Of a stretch of 64,000 bases of DNA, positions 1-10,860 are shown piece by piece (within the stretch, counting starts at the first letter, position 1; each line of letters begins with the position of its first letter). The notes under the pieces were generated by a model. The model was not told the origin of the DNA. It saw nothing but the letters and a program-made list of their open reading frames with translations, and did not search any database. This DNA is from Haematococcus lacustris (lineage: Eukaryota > Chlorophyta > Chlorophyceae > Chlamydomonadales > Haematococcaceae). Made by a program: the position numbers and the translations under genes. The stretch is taken from NCBI GenBank assembly GCA_030144725.1, contig JASKMD010000019.1, positions 2,577,001 through 2,641,000 of the forward strand, in the 5' to 3' direction.

Positions 1-2
1 GC

Positions 3-86
3 AGAGGCAGGGGCAACGGGCAGAAGGGTGCTGAGGAAGGGGGTGGGGGGGAGGCTCCACCGGCTAAGCGACGCAAGGGACCGTAA
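3..86 (+). CDS. Possible 3' end of a coding region running in from the left
   Basis: An open frame enters the window and stops at a TAA at 84-86. It encodes a Gly/Arg/Glu-rich tail ending in APPAKRRKGP, which resembles a nuclear localisation signal. Only 27 codons are visible, so neither the family nor the start can be judged. It could be the end of a mobile-element gene, since the neighbourhood is repeat-rich, or chance open frame. Confidence 0.2.
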   Translation, partial: RGRGNGQKGAEEGGGGEAPPAKRRKGP

Positions 87-689
87 TAGGGGGATGTGTA
101 TGGCGCCAGCAGATCAATAGCCATTACACATCATCACGACTTGCACCACAAGGCACACATAGGGCCAATGCCGTGTGCGCCATGCTGTTGTTGCTGCCCA
201 TGTTGCCTGTGTGGTGATGTTGATGTGATGGTGTATGGTCAGCTGGTCATGATGTCGTTGCCGCTCATGATGTCGTTGCCGCTCATGATGTCACATGCTG
301 GTTAATGAGCCTGTTGACGCACATGTAAGGACCACACAGAGTGTAAGGACCCGGCATACAGTAATAGTCAGCATCCCATCATCTGGATATGAATACATTA
401 ATCAAGATGAGCCATTGAGATGAGCCATAGACACAGGCAACAAGCCTAGGCTTGAGGTTTACACGGACTTCATCAAGGGCTTGCATGACTCGAGGCATCA
501 ACCTGGCCTTGCATCAACACAACAACCTTATCAACCGCAGGTTCACCATCAACATTAGCAATAACCACTGCCACAACTACCCACACAACAAGCGATAGAG
601 AAATGAAGGGAACTTGTGCCACAGCGTTGCCCCAGAGCATGGTACACAAGTGCAGAAACACAATGACGTTGCAAGGACACAACCGCAAA
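87..689. other. Non-coding stretch with a short tandem repeat
   Basis: No convincing exon is seen. A short direct repeat built on TCATGATGTCGTTGCCGC occurs at about 245-300. The rest shows no family resemblance or codon structure. Confidence 0.4.
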
Positions 690-1405
690 TGACGATGTCA
701 CCAGCGCAGTAGCCATTGGCTTCAGCGCGGTAGCCATTTGCTCCAGCGCGGTAGCTATTTGCTCCAGCGCGATAGCTTTTGTCTCCAGCGCGGTAGCCTT
801 TGGTTTCATCGCTGTAGCCATTAGCTTCATCGCTTAAGTTGTTAGCTTCATCGCTGTAGCAATTGGCTTCATCGCTGTAGCTGTTAGCTTCTTCGCTGTA
901 GCAATTGGCTACAGCGATGAAGCTATTGACTACAGGGCTGTAGCTTTTTGCTTCATCGCTGTAGCTGTTGGCTCCAGCGCAGTAGCCAATAGCTTCATCG
1001 CTGTAGCCAATGACTCCAGCGCAGTAGCAGTTAGCTTCAGCGATGAAGCTATTGACTACAGCGCTGTAGCTTTTGGCTTCATCGCTGTAGCTATTGGCTT
1101 CATCGCTGTAGCCTAAAGTTTCATCGCTGTAGCTATTAGCTTCATCGCTGTAGCAATTGGCTTCAGCGATGAAGCTATTGACTACAGGGCTGTAGTTGTA
1201 TAGCTTCATCGCTGTAGCTATTGGCTCCAGCGCAGTAGCCAATAGCTTCATCGCTGCAGCCATTGGCTCCAGCGCTGAAACAACAGGCTCCTGCGCAGAA
1301 ACTACTGGCTCCAGCGCTTAAACCACTGGCTCCAACGCTGAAACCACTGGCTCCCGCGATGAAACCACTGGCTCCAGCGCTGGTTACGTTGCTAATTTGT
1401 GTGAG
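690..1405. repeat. Minisatellite of about 21 bp units in both orientations
   Basis: Roughly 30 degenerate units vary around TTCATCGCTGTAGCTATTGG and GCTCCAGCGCAGTAGC. Most run one way, but short blocks (for example near 905-935, 1040-1065 and 1165-1195) are inverted (CAGCGATGAAGC), so the array can fold on itself. The unit is a multiple of three, so long open frames appear on both strands; these look like by-products of the repeat. It lies on the 3' side of the minus-strand gene at 1431-1936 and could be transcribed as part of it. Confidence 0.8.
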
Positions 1406-1430
1406 TGTAGGCACGCAACACCATGCTCAC

Positions 1431-1936
1431 CTGCGCCAGGACGATCTTACTGAACTCATCGGGGACCTGCTTCCCTCCTTTGCGCGACCGTTTCTTGGCT
1501 GGCCTTTGCTTCTGCTTCTCTTTCTCCTCCTCCTCCTCCTCCCCCTCCATCTCCTCCTCCTCCGCCCCCTCACCCTCCTCCCCCTCATCCTCCTCCCCCT
1601 CATCCTCACCCTCCTCCCCCTCCCCCTCATCCGCCAGCGCCTCCTCCTCTCCCACACCCTCCCCTTCATCACCAGAAGAGGCTAAAGGCTCAAGGGGCTG
1701 CCGCCTTGGTCGCTGGGCCAAAGGCAATTCATCTGACTCGTGCCCAGAGTCAGCTGTGCGAGGGGCTGCAGCCTTAATCTGCATCAACGATAGTTCATGG
1801 AGTTAATGTAAGCATGAAGGTGCCTGGCACGGTAAGGCATCGCGGCAGGCAGGCGGTATTGATACAGGAATTACTATACCTTCTTGGCGGGGGGCTTAGA
1901 GACGATGGGCTTCTTGGCGACAGTGTTGCGGTACAT
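1431..1936 (-). CDS. Acidic/basic nuclear-like protein, first two exons (partial)
   Basis: Minus-strand model. Exon 1 is 1936-1880 and encodes a 19-residue Lys/Pro-rich start, MYRNTVAKKPIVSKPPAKK. It ends at a GTATAG donor. Exon 2 is 1778-1431 (116 codons), beginning after GATGCAG and ending at a GTGAGC donor. Exon 2 has a Ser/Asp/Glu-rich stretch, a long Glu/Gly run, then a basic cluster PAKKRSRKGGKQ followed by VPDEFSKIVLAQ. The charge pattern suggests a nuclear or chromatin-associated protein; no domain is recognised. Downstream exons were not found because the minisatellite follows. Its start lies only 220 bp from the divergent start of the CACTA-like transposase, so it may be a second gene of that element. 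Confidence 0.45.
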
Positions 1937-2782
1937 TTTAAATGCTGTTGTTGCGGTTTGGAAAGGCGGCGCCAACACTATGTAGCGGTGCTTACTCACA
2001 AAATTATCGTCCTCAGTGAACCAAAAGTCACTTTGTCAGCCAGCAAGCGACGCCGGGTGGGTACACAGAGAGCGGGCCGCGATGGCCAACGCGGGCCGCG
2101 ATGGCCGGACACAATGCGACCATTTACTGTCCAGGCTTCCCAAGACACAGGCAATCATGGTGAAGACAGCCTTTCAATGCCTAGTGTGCGGAGATTCAGG
2201 CGGCATAAAAGGAATGCGCACTCACTGTTCCCAGCGCCATCCCCAGTTCGTGGGAGCCGAAGGCACGAAGGCTTGGGCAGAGTGGCAGGCTAAGTCGAAA
2301 GCCCAGTCCCCAAACGCTGAGCAACACACATCGCAAGAGTCGGCAGTAAGATGTCGCTTGCTGTTAGTTAGTACGCGTTGACGTACATGTGCGCATAAGG
2401 CAGCTAATGCGTGTACCTCATCGCGGACAATTTGCGCCGCAGGCCACATGTTGTCCGCATGTTGTGACGACATGTGTGCAGGGGAGCTGTGGAGATGGAG
2501 GAGGGGTGGATGAGGACGGGCAAGGAGATGGAGGAGGGGTGGCTGAGGACTGGCAAGGAGGCAGGGATCAGGCAGCCCCAGCGGGACAAGAGGGTGGCAG
2601 GATTCCAGAGGGTGCATGGAGGCAACAGGGAGGAGGAGACGAACAGCGTGGGAGGGGAGAGGAAGACAACAGGGAGGGACAGCGCGGAGACAGAGAAGAG
2701 GGGGGTGTAGGAGGAAGGGGAGGAGTCGACGGAGGAGGGGACGGAGGTGATAGTGATGACAGTGGGAGTGAAGACAGTGATG

Positions 2783-2893
2783 AGGAAGGGTATCCAGGAG
2801 GTCCCGGGGGTCCAGGAGGTCCAGGAGGTCCAGGAGGCCCAGGAGGTCCAGGAGGTCCAGGAGGTCCAGGAGGCCCAGGGGGTGCAGAGGGGG
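2783..2893 (+). repeat. Collagen-like Gly-Pro repeat tract in the transposase
   Basis: A nine-base unit related to GGAGGTCCA is repeated about ten times, in frame within exon 2, and encodes (Gly-Gly-Pro)n. It follows an Asp/Ser/Glu-rich stretch and precedes the conserved region. It is probably a flexible linker generated by slippage. Confidence 0.85.
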
Positions 2894-3623
2894 ATGAAGG
2901 AGGGGGGGATGGCGCCAGGGCACGTCGAAGCAAGGTGTTCAAGCTTGATGCAAACCTTCAACAACCCGTGTTCAGGTACTTAGAAATAACAGATAATAGT
3001 ATCACAAGTAGGGAGCTGTTCAATATAGTAGTTGCTTGTCATTGTGCATGCCATTACAGGAACTGCCCCTTGACAGGCAAGGACCTGTTGGACAGGCTGA
3101 GCCAGCTTTTGGACATGAGGCTGACCAAGGAGCAGATGAAGGGGGTGTTGAAGCTGATCCGAGCGCTACTTGCACACCAGCCTGATCTCAACCTCATCAC
3201 CAGCTTCTACCAGCTGATGAGTTTGCAGGGCGTCCAGCACGCAAATGAGTACGAGGTGCATGTGTGCAACGCGGGCAAGGACAACAAGGCCAACAACAAG
3301 TACTGCCCAGGCTTCACCTACCCGAAGATACGACGGTGAGATCAGGGGAAAGGGTGTGGATTAGGCAATGCATGCATGGTGCATTACACATGGTGTTTGT
3401 TGGGGTCAAGGTTGCCTTCATGTGCATGCATGCATAGGTCTGAGTGGCTCGCCCACCAGGATGACAAGTGCTACTACTGTGAGACGCCTCGCTTCCATGT
3501 GAACAAGAAAAAAGGTGAAACATATCTACATGGGCATGGTCAAGCTCTAATGACACTTGTAGAGGTACACATGGGTTGTATGCTGCCCCTTGCTTGGTTA
3601 CAGGGAGCCCACAGGAGATCACC

Positions 3624-3968
3624 CACTCCTACAATTTAGTCCCTGCGTTTGTCCCTGCGTTCTACCGACCTTGTCCAATCGGGCAGTAATTTTGATAGAT
3701 GGTAGTTTGCAGAAAATAAAACATATTTTTCAGAAAAAGTATTTTGAAAAAATCAAAGGCGGCTGCGCTGTGGCCCTGGGTCGTAGGTGCAGGGATAAGT
3801 GCAGGGATAGGTTGCGCGCCACAGCGCAGCAGCTTTTGGATTTTTCAAAATATTTTTCTTGAAAAATATGTTTTATTTTCTGAAAACTGCCATCTATCAA
3901 ATTTTCAGCCCGATCGGGCAAGGTCGGTAGAACGCAGGGACAAACGCAGGGACTAAATTGTACGAGTG
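3624..3968. mobile_element. Hairpin MITE, copy 1 (CACTC termini, 2-bp target duplication CC)
   Basis: The 345-bp element has terminal inverted repeats starting CACTCCTACAATTTAGTCCC on the left and CACTCGTACAATTTAGTCCC on the right (reverse complement). The arms pair for roughly 150 bp each, including an internal GGCTGCGCTGTGGCCC / GGGCCACAGCGCAGC type pair (second arm varies), so the element is almost one long hairpin. It encodes nothing. It is flanked by CC at 3622-3623 and 3969-3970. Removing the element plus one CC rejoins the transposase exon in frame. It is about the same length as the copy at 10312-10658 and clearly the same family. Confidence 0.9.
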
Positions 3969-6900
3969 CCTTGAAGCCTCGGTGGAGCATGTCTCTGTTC
4001 GGCTGGGACACAGTGGTGAAGAACATCATGGAGCGCAAGGACGTGATGACCTGGTTCAGGCGAGCTCGGGGCGTGGACCCACCTGCTGGCTCTTTCCGGG
4101 CAAGTGAGTGGTCATGGGTTGACCTAGGCATAGATTTCACAGCATAGCCAGGTGATTAGTACAGTGACATGCACCATGCCATGATGATGTTGTTTGGCAG
4201 GCCCTGCATGGCGAGAGATGCAGCCCAAGCTACCAGAGGTTGTGGCCACCTCCCCCAACACAGCCCACTTCATGATCGGGGTTGACTGGATGACCATGGG
4301 CAAGAACGGCACCTGGTCAGTGGGTGTGATCCTGTTGAGGCTGCTGGATGTGCCGGCTGAGGTGTGCGGCAAGCGGGCGTGCAGCTCAGTGTTGGCCGTC
4401 ATCAACGGAGGGAAGCACCAGTCTCACCTGACAGGCTACATGAAAGCCATCTGCCAGGAAGTCAGCAAGCACATCGAGGGCCCGGGTGACCTGGGTGTGA
4501 TAGTGAAGCCACACCCAGGCCCAGGTGTTGATGGTGTGGCTCCCGCCCGTGTTGAGCCTGTCCGCATCCTGGGAGTCCCAGTGGTATCAATCGCTGATAC
4601 CCCAGCCACGTGAGTGAGACAAAGGCCAACAGCTTGCACCTACAAATGATTCCACCACCTCCCAGTCCAGTCTATCCCTATACAACTTGTACCCTGCCAA
4701 GTGTTATCACCAAACATATGACACCCATTAAGGCAACACTTGCGTGATTGTGTGCATGTAGAGCCACCTTGACAAGGGGCATGGGCCACAGCGCCCTGAA
4801 GATGTGCCACAACTGCAACATCAGCAAGCCCCCCAACCCCCCTACAGAGAAGGCGCCCCTTGGCTACGACTCGCCAACGCTGCAGACCCTACCAGGCTCC
4901 AACCGGGAGGTATGGAACACTTGACAAACTCGACAGCATGTGCTATTGAAAACAGACCAAGGATCCCTTGGCACACACCATCCTTGCTTGCGGTGGCGGA
5001 CTGCAGGAGTATGTGCTCATCTATGACGTGCGCATGAAGTTCACCCACGAGCAGATCATGGACCGAGGTGCTCCCTTCATCCATGGGTGGTCCCAAGGCG
5101 ACCCTAGGGTGGTGGGCTGCCACGCCCAGCCCCTCCTGCCCCTGCTGCTGCAATACCTGGACGCCCGGCTCGCCCACCTGGTGCCTGTGTACCACAGCTT
5201 CATGTATGGCTTGCTGAAGCACCAGCTGGAGTGGTTCATGAGTGCAGATGGCCTTCACATTGATGTGCGGCGTGAGATAGTGAAGCGTGGAGCAGCCATC
5301 CAATCACCATCAGACTTGGGACGGGACCTGGGAGACCTTGCCAACCGCACGTAAGCCATAAGCATGTAGTGCAGTATGTCATAATCACACCACACTGAAC
5401 GGAAAGGATGTGGACATCTCAAGGGGCATGTCATGACACGCATATGATTGCACTGGTGCTGCAATGCTCATGTCACCATGCAGCGGATGGCGCATGGAGG
5501 ACTACAAGCACTGGTATGTGCACTTCTCACCCATCGTGTTGCGGGGCAACCTTTTGCAAGAGCCCTACCGTGGGTTGTGGACAGCCTTGGAGGGCGCTAT
5601 GCTGCACTACTTGACACCAGGTAATTTACACACCAACATTCACAGACACGGTCCCACTGCATGATGACTAACTCATACCACATAGCTTAGTGTATTTGTC
5701 TGCCCAATTCAGGCTCGGAGAACAGCGCCACTCCTGCGGGGATGGAGGCAGGCTATGCACATCTGAAGACCTATGCAGCCAGGTTGGAGCGCTGCCGCCG
5801 GGATCCTCAGCTCCCAGCTGCGCATGGAGACAACGAAGGCAAGCTGTCTGTGCCTACTGACCAAGTATGCCCAAACCTCCACACAACGGCCTGCAGGTGA
5901 GAGTTTAGACAGTAGCATGCAGGCCAACCTTACCCATCAACAATGCATGCATGCTGCAATCAAACCTTGCATCACCATAGGATCATGGCTGTGGTGTGCA
6001 CAGGCTGTTCATGCAAGAGAGCAATGTGGGCAGGACATACCTGTTTGGCGAGCTCTGGATCGAGCGCGACCTGCATGACTTGAAGTCCATCACCACCAGC
6101 GGCATTCCTGGAGCCCAACTGGATGCCCACATAGCCATGCGGGTGGCCGGGCATAACGCCAGCAAGAGGCTGCTTGACCGGGCTGAGCCAGAGGCAGAGC
6201 AGGACTACAAGGCCCGCCTGAAGGACGAGCTGACACAGGACGGGCAGCAGGCCCTGCTGCTGGGAGCGGGCAGTGCAGAGTGCCCACTGCAGAACAGCCC
6301 GGGTGCCATGATGAGGGGCTGCATGAAGGCAGTCCAGGATCTGCAGAACAGCGACGAGGCCACCCCATGGCGCCCATGGCACGTCAAGCAGGTGTTCGGT
6401 GAGGTCTTAACCCCAGGGGAGGCAGAGGAGGAGGCCAAGGAGGCTCCACGGGTCGCTGACCCAGCACCCCCGTATCCAGTGCGGTACTACCAGCGGGCAG
6501 ACTGCAATGGCACCATTGTGTTCAGCAGTGTGTACAAACGCACCTCAACCCGCAACAACACCTGGGTCAGCATCCCGTTCGAGCTCGATGACGACAAGTG
6601 GGCCATTTGGGCTGGCCATGTACAGTTCTGGGTTCGTTTGGAGCACCCCAAACTGCCTGGGGTGTTCCTACGCCTAGCAGTCAGCCGCATCTACTTGACC
6701 CGACCTACATCCCACCCCCCATGTTTTGCAGCAACAGGCCAGGCTGTTCCCAGGTCACAGCAGGCAGCAGGAGCTGGAGCAGCGGCTAACGCAGGAGGTC
6801 AGGAGGGAGAGCCACCAGGAGACGGGGATGCAGAAGGGGCTGCTGGGCCCAGCGGTATAGGTGGACCACAGCAGCACAGGTCAGCAAAGCGTGGGGTGGT

Positions 6901-7337
6901 GCAGGCAGCAACGGAGGCAGCCAGCACAGGTGGCACCAGGAAGTCCCAGAGGTTTGCAGCCGGTGCATCACAGCGTCAGGCTGACCCCCTTCCACCTGTT
7001 CAGGAGCGCCCGCAGCAGTCAGCCATGGGCAGCATGCACCAGGGCTATGGAGATCAGCATTGGTATATGTTTGATGCCACCAAGATCTTCACAGTCTTTG
7101 TGACCAGCTTTGAGGATGGGGAGGGCTACGGCCGTATGTTCTTTGTGCCAGCGCACAGCCTCAGCCGCAGCTAGTCATACATCAACCACGGTGCTGCACT
7201 CAGTAAGAACGGATGACAGAATAATTGCTTGTAATGCTGTTCCTGTTCTATGGTTGTTGGGCTGCGTCACTGTCATGTTGCTGCTGCTGCCACTGTCACA
7301 CCATCAGCATTTAGTGATAGAATGCCTTAGATACCTA

Positions 7338-8300
7338 GCGGTATGACCTGTAGGACCCTGTAGGCGTGCGGCAGAAACCTGTAGTCGTGTGTCGCAGGAC
7401 CCTGTAGGCGTGCGGCAGAACCCTGTAGCCTAATGTAGCAGGACCCTGTAGGCGTGCGGCAGGACCCTGTAGCCTAATGTGGCAGGACCCTGTAGGCGTG
7501 CGGCAGAACCCTGCAGACTTGTGTCGCAGGACCCTGTAGCTGTGCGGCAGAACCCTGTAGACTTGTGTCATAGGACCCTGTAGGCGTGCGGCAGGACCCT
7601 GTAGACAAACGTCGCAGGACCCTGTAGGCGTGCGGCAGAACCCTGTAGACTTGAGCCATAGGACCCTGTAGGCGTGCGGCAGAACCCTGCAGAAGTGTGT
7701 CGCAGGACCCTGTAGGCGTGCGGCAGAACCCTGTAAACAAACGTCGCAGGACCCTGTAGGCGTGCGGCAGAACCCTGTAGACAAACGTCGCAGGACCCTG
7801 TAGGCGTGCGGCAGAACCCTGTAGACAAGTGTGGCAGGACCCTGTAGGCGTGCGGCAGAACCCTGCAGAAGTGTGTCGCAGGACCCTGTAGCTGTGCGGC
7901 AGAACCCTGTAAACAAACGTCGCAGGACCCTGTAGGCGTGGGGCAGAACCCTGCAGAATGTGGGTCGTAGGACCCTGTGGCCGTGCGGCAGGACCCTGTA
8001 AACAAATGACGCAGGACCCTGTAGCCGTGCGGCAGAACCCTGCAGAAGTGGGTCGCAGGACCCTGTAGGTGTGCGGCAGGACCCTGTAAACATACGTCGT
8101 AGGACCCTGTGGCCGTGCGGCAGGACCCTGTAAACAAACGTCGCAGGACCCTGTAGCCGTGCGGCAGGACCCTGTAGACGTGTGTCGTAGGACCCTGTAG
8201 CCGTGCGGCAGGACCCTGTAAACAGATGTCGTAGGACCTTGTAGCCGTGCGACAGAACCCTGTGGCGCAGGACCCTGTACAGGGTCGGTAGGACCCTGTA
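7338..8300. repeat. Tandem array of about 44-bp units downstream of the transposase
   Basis: About 21 units alternate GGACCCTGTAGGCGTGCGGC with GAACCCTGTAGACAAACGTC and variants. The array begins 160 bp after the transposase stop. CACTA-type elements often carry subterminal repeats bound by their own proteins, so this may be the right subterminal block of the transposase element; no CACTA terminus was located to prove it. Long open frames on the minus strand through the array are products of the repeat. Confidence 0.85.
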
Positions 8301-8429
8301 CAGGTTCGGGCGATTTTTCAAATAGTTATAACGTCGCAGCAACTTGGAGTTTTTCAATGATTACAACGGCGATGAGTCGGCCTTTCCTGGGGCTATCTGC
8401 AGTATGCCTCCCGGGAAGAAATGACGTAG

Positions 8430-9503
8430 GCGACTTCCGGCCTTAATCGGCGCGAGTGCATGCACATGGACTTCATAACCAAACTACCGTCCGGGTCACA
8501 TGGATATGATTCCATTTGTGTATTCGTTGACAGGCTCTCTAAGATGGTACATCTAGTGCCCTGCAAAGAGAGCATGGACGCTCCTGAGTTTGCACAACTC
8601 TTCATTGATAAGGTATTTGTCCATCATGGACTACCCTCCGAAGTTGTGAGTGATCGGGGTTCCCTTTTCGTGAGTAAGTTCTGGCAAGCTGTATGCAAGC
8701 TAATGGGCATGAAGCACTCACTTACCTCCAGCTATCACCCCCAGTCAAACGGGCAGGTTGAGCGTTACAACAAAGTGTTGGAGGAGATGCTTAGGCATTA
8801 TATCTCTCCCACTCAACGAGACTGGCCTAAACACCTCTCGTTTGCCGAGTTTGCAATTAATAACTCATGGCAAGAAAGCATTAAGTCTACACCTTTCCTG
8901 GTTAACTACGGACAGTCCCCAGTGACACCGGTGACCCATGAGTTACCTCGGTTGCCACCTCCTATGGCCCAGTTCTTCTCTGAAGGCTGGGAAAAGGGTG
9001 TTCAAGAAGCCAGACGTTGTATGAAACTGGCACAGAGCCGCCAGGCTAATGGTGCTAATCCACACAGGAAATCCTCGGACAGTGTGTTCCAAGTGGGTGA
9101 CCGTGTGCTGCTTAGTACCATGAACCTGCGTAACATGGTGGGCAAAGCCAAGAAGCTGCTACCACGGTATGTGGGGCCTTTCAGGATTGAAGCTCATGTG
9201 GGCGAGGACGCTGTAAAGCTGACACTGCCACCAGCCATGTCTAGGATTCATCCTGTGTTCCATGTGTCATTGCTAAGACCCTATGAGGGCAACTTTGGTC
9301 GTCTACCCCCCACTGAGCTGGGCTGGTTAGATGATTCCCCACAGTATGAAGTAGAACGCATCGTGAACCACCGGCATGTGCGTGCAGGTAAAGCAAAGGA
9401 GTACCTTGTCAAGTGGAAGGGCTATGAAGACTCTGACAACACTTGGGAGCCTGCCAGCAACTCTGCCAGCAATTCTGAACGCTACACTAGCTTGCTACCT
9501 TGA
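8430..9503 (+). pseudogene. Truncated Ty3/gypsy retrotransposon: integrase core plus chromodomain
   Basis: The frame is open after a stop at 8427 and ends at 9503. It begins in the integrase core: MDFITKLP carries the first catalytic Asp, VVSDRGSLFVSKFWQ the second, and SYHPQSNGQVERYNK the Glu, giving a complete D-D-E set. A GPFRIEAHVG / HPVFHVSLLRPY segment typical of the gypsy integrase C-terminal region follows. The chromodomain is YEVERIVNHRHV to YLVKWKGYEDSDNTWEP. Gag, protease, reverse transcriptase, RNase H and the LTRs are absent nearby, so this is a 5'-truncated fragment. It abuts the 44-bp repeat array on its left. Confidence 0.92.
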
Positions 9504-9749
9504 GCTGGAGCAGCCTGCCCCTGGGTGGCGATTGCAGCTAGAGCCAACTGATACATGTGCCGTAAATCAGGTGATGCAGGCGGCCCCTGAGGCGACTCAG
9601 CAGGGGGTGAAAGTATCTGCCCCCCTAGGGCTGTGCCCCACGAGCTGCGGCCCTGCTGGGGTGGCTGCTGGGGTGGCTGTTGTGGGGGGGCCTGTGGGGG
9701 CGGGGGGGCCTGTGGGGGGGGCACACCTGCTGGCACAACTCTGCTGCAC

Positions 9750-9783
<34 letters not shown>

Positions 9784-10860
9784 CCCGCTGCTGGCTTGCA
9801 AGGTCCCCCACATTCACCACAACCACCCCTACACAGCAAGCAGCTGCTGTGGCTTTGCGTGCGGCTCTGGCTGGTGCCCTGGCTGAGGCTGCAGCCACCT
9901 CCTCCAGCCGCACCGCAGTGCGAAGCTTAGGCAACTGTAGCGTGAAGTCATGCACATCAACGTTGTTGAGGGTGGACCTCTGTGTGTGCAAGGACATGTG
10001 CTCCAGCAGCGCAGGCAGCTCCATGAAGCGACCAGCTCCATGCTTTAACAACTGTAGCAAGGACTCCACCGGGGCATTGGAGGTGGGACATGCCAAGAAG
10101 TACACCTCAAGGTGGAGGCGTAACCCGGTGCTGCATGGGCTTCCCTCCGCCATGGCCTTGATGTCCTGTGTGAATTGGTGCCACGTGCAGTGGGGGTCCC
10201 ACACGCCCGGGTCAGTCTGCCCGTCATCCATGAGCAGCGCGGCATGCTCCACGACCTTGGCGGCTACCTCTTTGCACGCCACCAGGTCTGACCCCCCAAG
10301 CGCAGCCATGACACTCCTACAAATTAATCCCTGCGTCCGTCCCTGCGTGTTGACCTACCTTGTCCGATCGGGCTGAAATTTTGATAGATGGTAGGTTGCA
10401 GAATATAAAACATATTTTTCAGAAATAATATTTTGTAAAAATCAAAGGCGGCTGCGCTGTGGCCCTGTGGCTAGAGTGCAGGGATGAGTGCAGGGATAGG
10501 TTGCGGGCCACAGCGCAGCAGCTGCTGATTTTTTTAAAATATTTTTCTTGCAAAATATGTTTTATTTTTTGCAAACTACCATCTATCAAATTTTCAGCCC
10601 GATCGGACAAGGTTGGTAAACACGCAGGGACGGACGCAGGGATTAATTTGTAGGAGTGGAGGTTTGGCATGGCCAGCTGCCGCTTGCAGTGCTGACCGTA
10701 GTACTCCTCCATGGCTGCACAGTGCTGCTGCAAGTAGGTGGTTTGGGGGGGGCGAGGGGGAGGATTGTGAGGGGGTGGCAGGCTCAATAAGGTGGGCACC
10801 TGCAACGATGGGTGAAGGGGGGGCGGGCATGGTGAGTCGTTGCATGCCGTGGCCATGAAA
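9482..10860 (-). pseudogene. Transposase-like ORF (hAT-like C terminus) split by a MITE
   Basis: On the minus strand a frame runs from a Pro-rich start near 10858 to 10661. It is interrupted by the MITE at 10312-10658 and continues from 10309 to a TAG at 9482-9484. Omitting the MITE and one GA target copy joins CKRQLAMPN to LMAALGGSD in frame. After the break come VWDPHCTWHQFTQDIKAMAE and a segment with YFLACPTSNAPVESLLQLLK that resembles the SNAPxER-type hAT dimerisation region. An Ala-rich and Pro/Gln-rich tail follows. The family call is weak; that it is a broken coding sequence is better supported. The stop overlaps the end of the convergent integrase frame by about 20 bp. Confidence 0.45.
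10312..10658. mobile_element. Hairpin MITE, copy 2 (CACTC termini, 2-bp target duplication GA)
   Basis: The 347-bp element has the same structure as the one at 3624-3968. Both ends read CACTCCTACAAATTAATCCC inward. It has paired arms and the same internal core. GA at 10310-10311 is repeated at 10659-10660, and removing the element with one GA restores the minus-strand reading frame. It differs from copy 1 at scattered positions, for example AAATTAAT against AATTTAGT near the tip. Confidence 0.9.

Larger units (their letters stand above)
2157..7174 (+). pseudogene. CACTA-like (EnSpm) transposase, Tnp2/DUF4218 type, broken by a MITE
   Basis: Ten exons with GT-AG borders: 2157-2345, 2482-3335, 3438-3514, 3604-3623 continuing at 3971-4103, 4201-4609, 4762-4909, 5007-5350, 5484-5620, 5713-5896, 6004-7174. 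With the MITE and one 2-bp target copy left out they sum to 1,222 codons including the stop. The N terminus has a zinc finger (CLVC then H-x4-H). A collagen-like Gly-Pro tract follows. The core then has DWMTMGKNGTWSVG, a segment ending VVSIADTPAT that aligns in order with the NDFPA aspartate region of Tnp2, and a GHSALKMCHNCN Cys motif. The WRMEDYKHWYVHFSPIVLRG segment and LFGELWIERDLHDLKS resemble DUF4218. The last exon has a Ser/Gln-rich tail. A possible algal poly(A) signal TGTAA is at 7230. The MITE at 3624-3968 brings an in-frame stop, so this copy is probably inactive. Superfamily assignment is from motif order only. Confidence 0.75.

Noticed and set aside
577..1263. Minus-strand ORF with repeated ANSYSDEANGY-like units
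   Set aside because: Follows the 21-bp minisatellite unit; although it might be transcribed with the gene at 1431-1936, no splice-consistent link was established.
7338..8300. CRISPR-like array
   Set aside because: Units are contiguous and spacers are themselves repeated variants; the context is eukaryotic.
7335..8357. Minus-strand ORF of 340 codons with repeated RVLPHAYRVLR-like sequence
   Set aside because: Entirely within the 44-bp tandem array; no flanking exon or domain.
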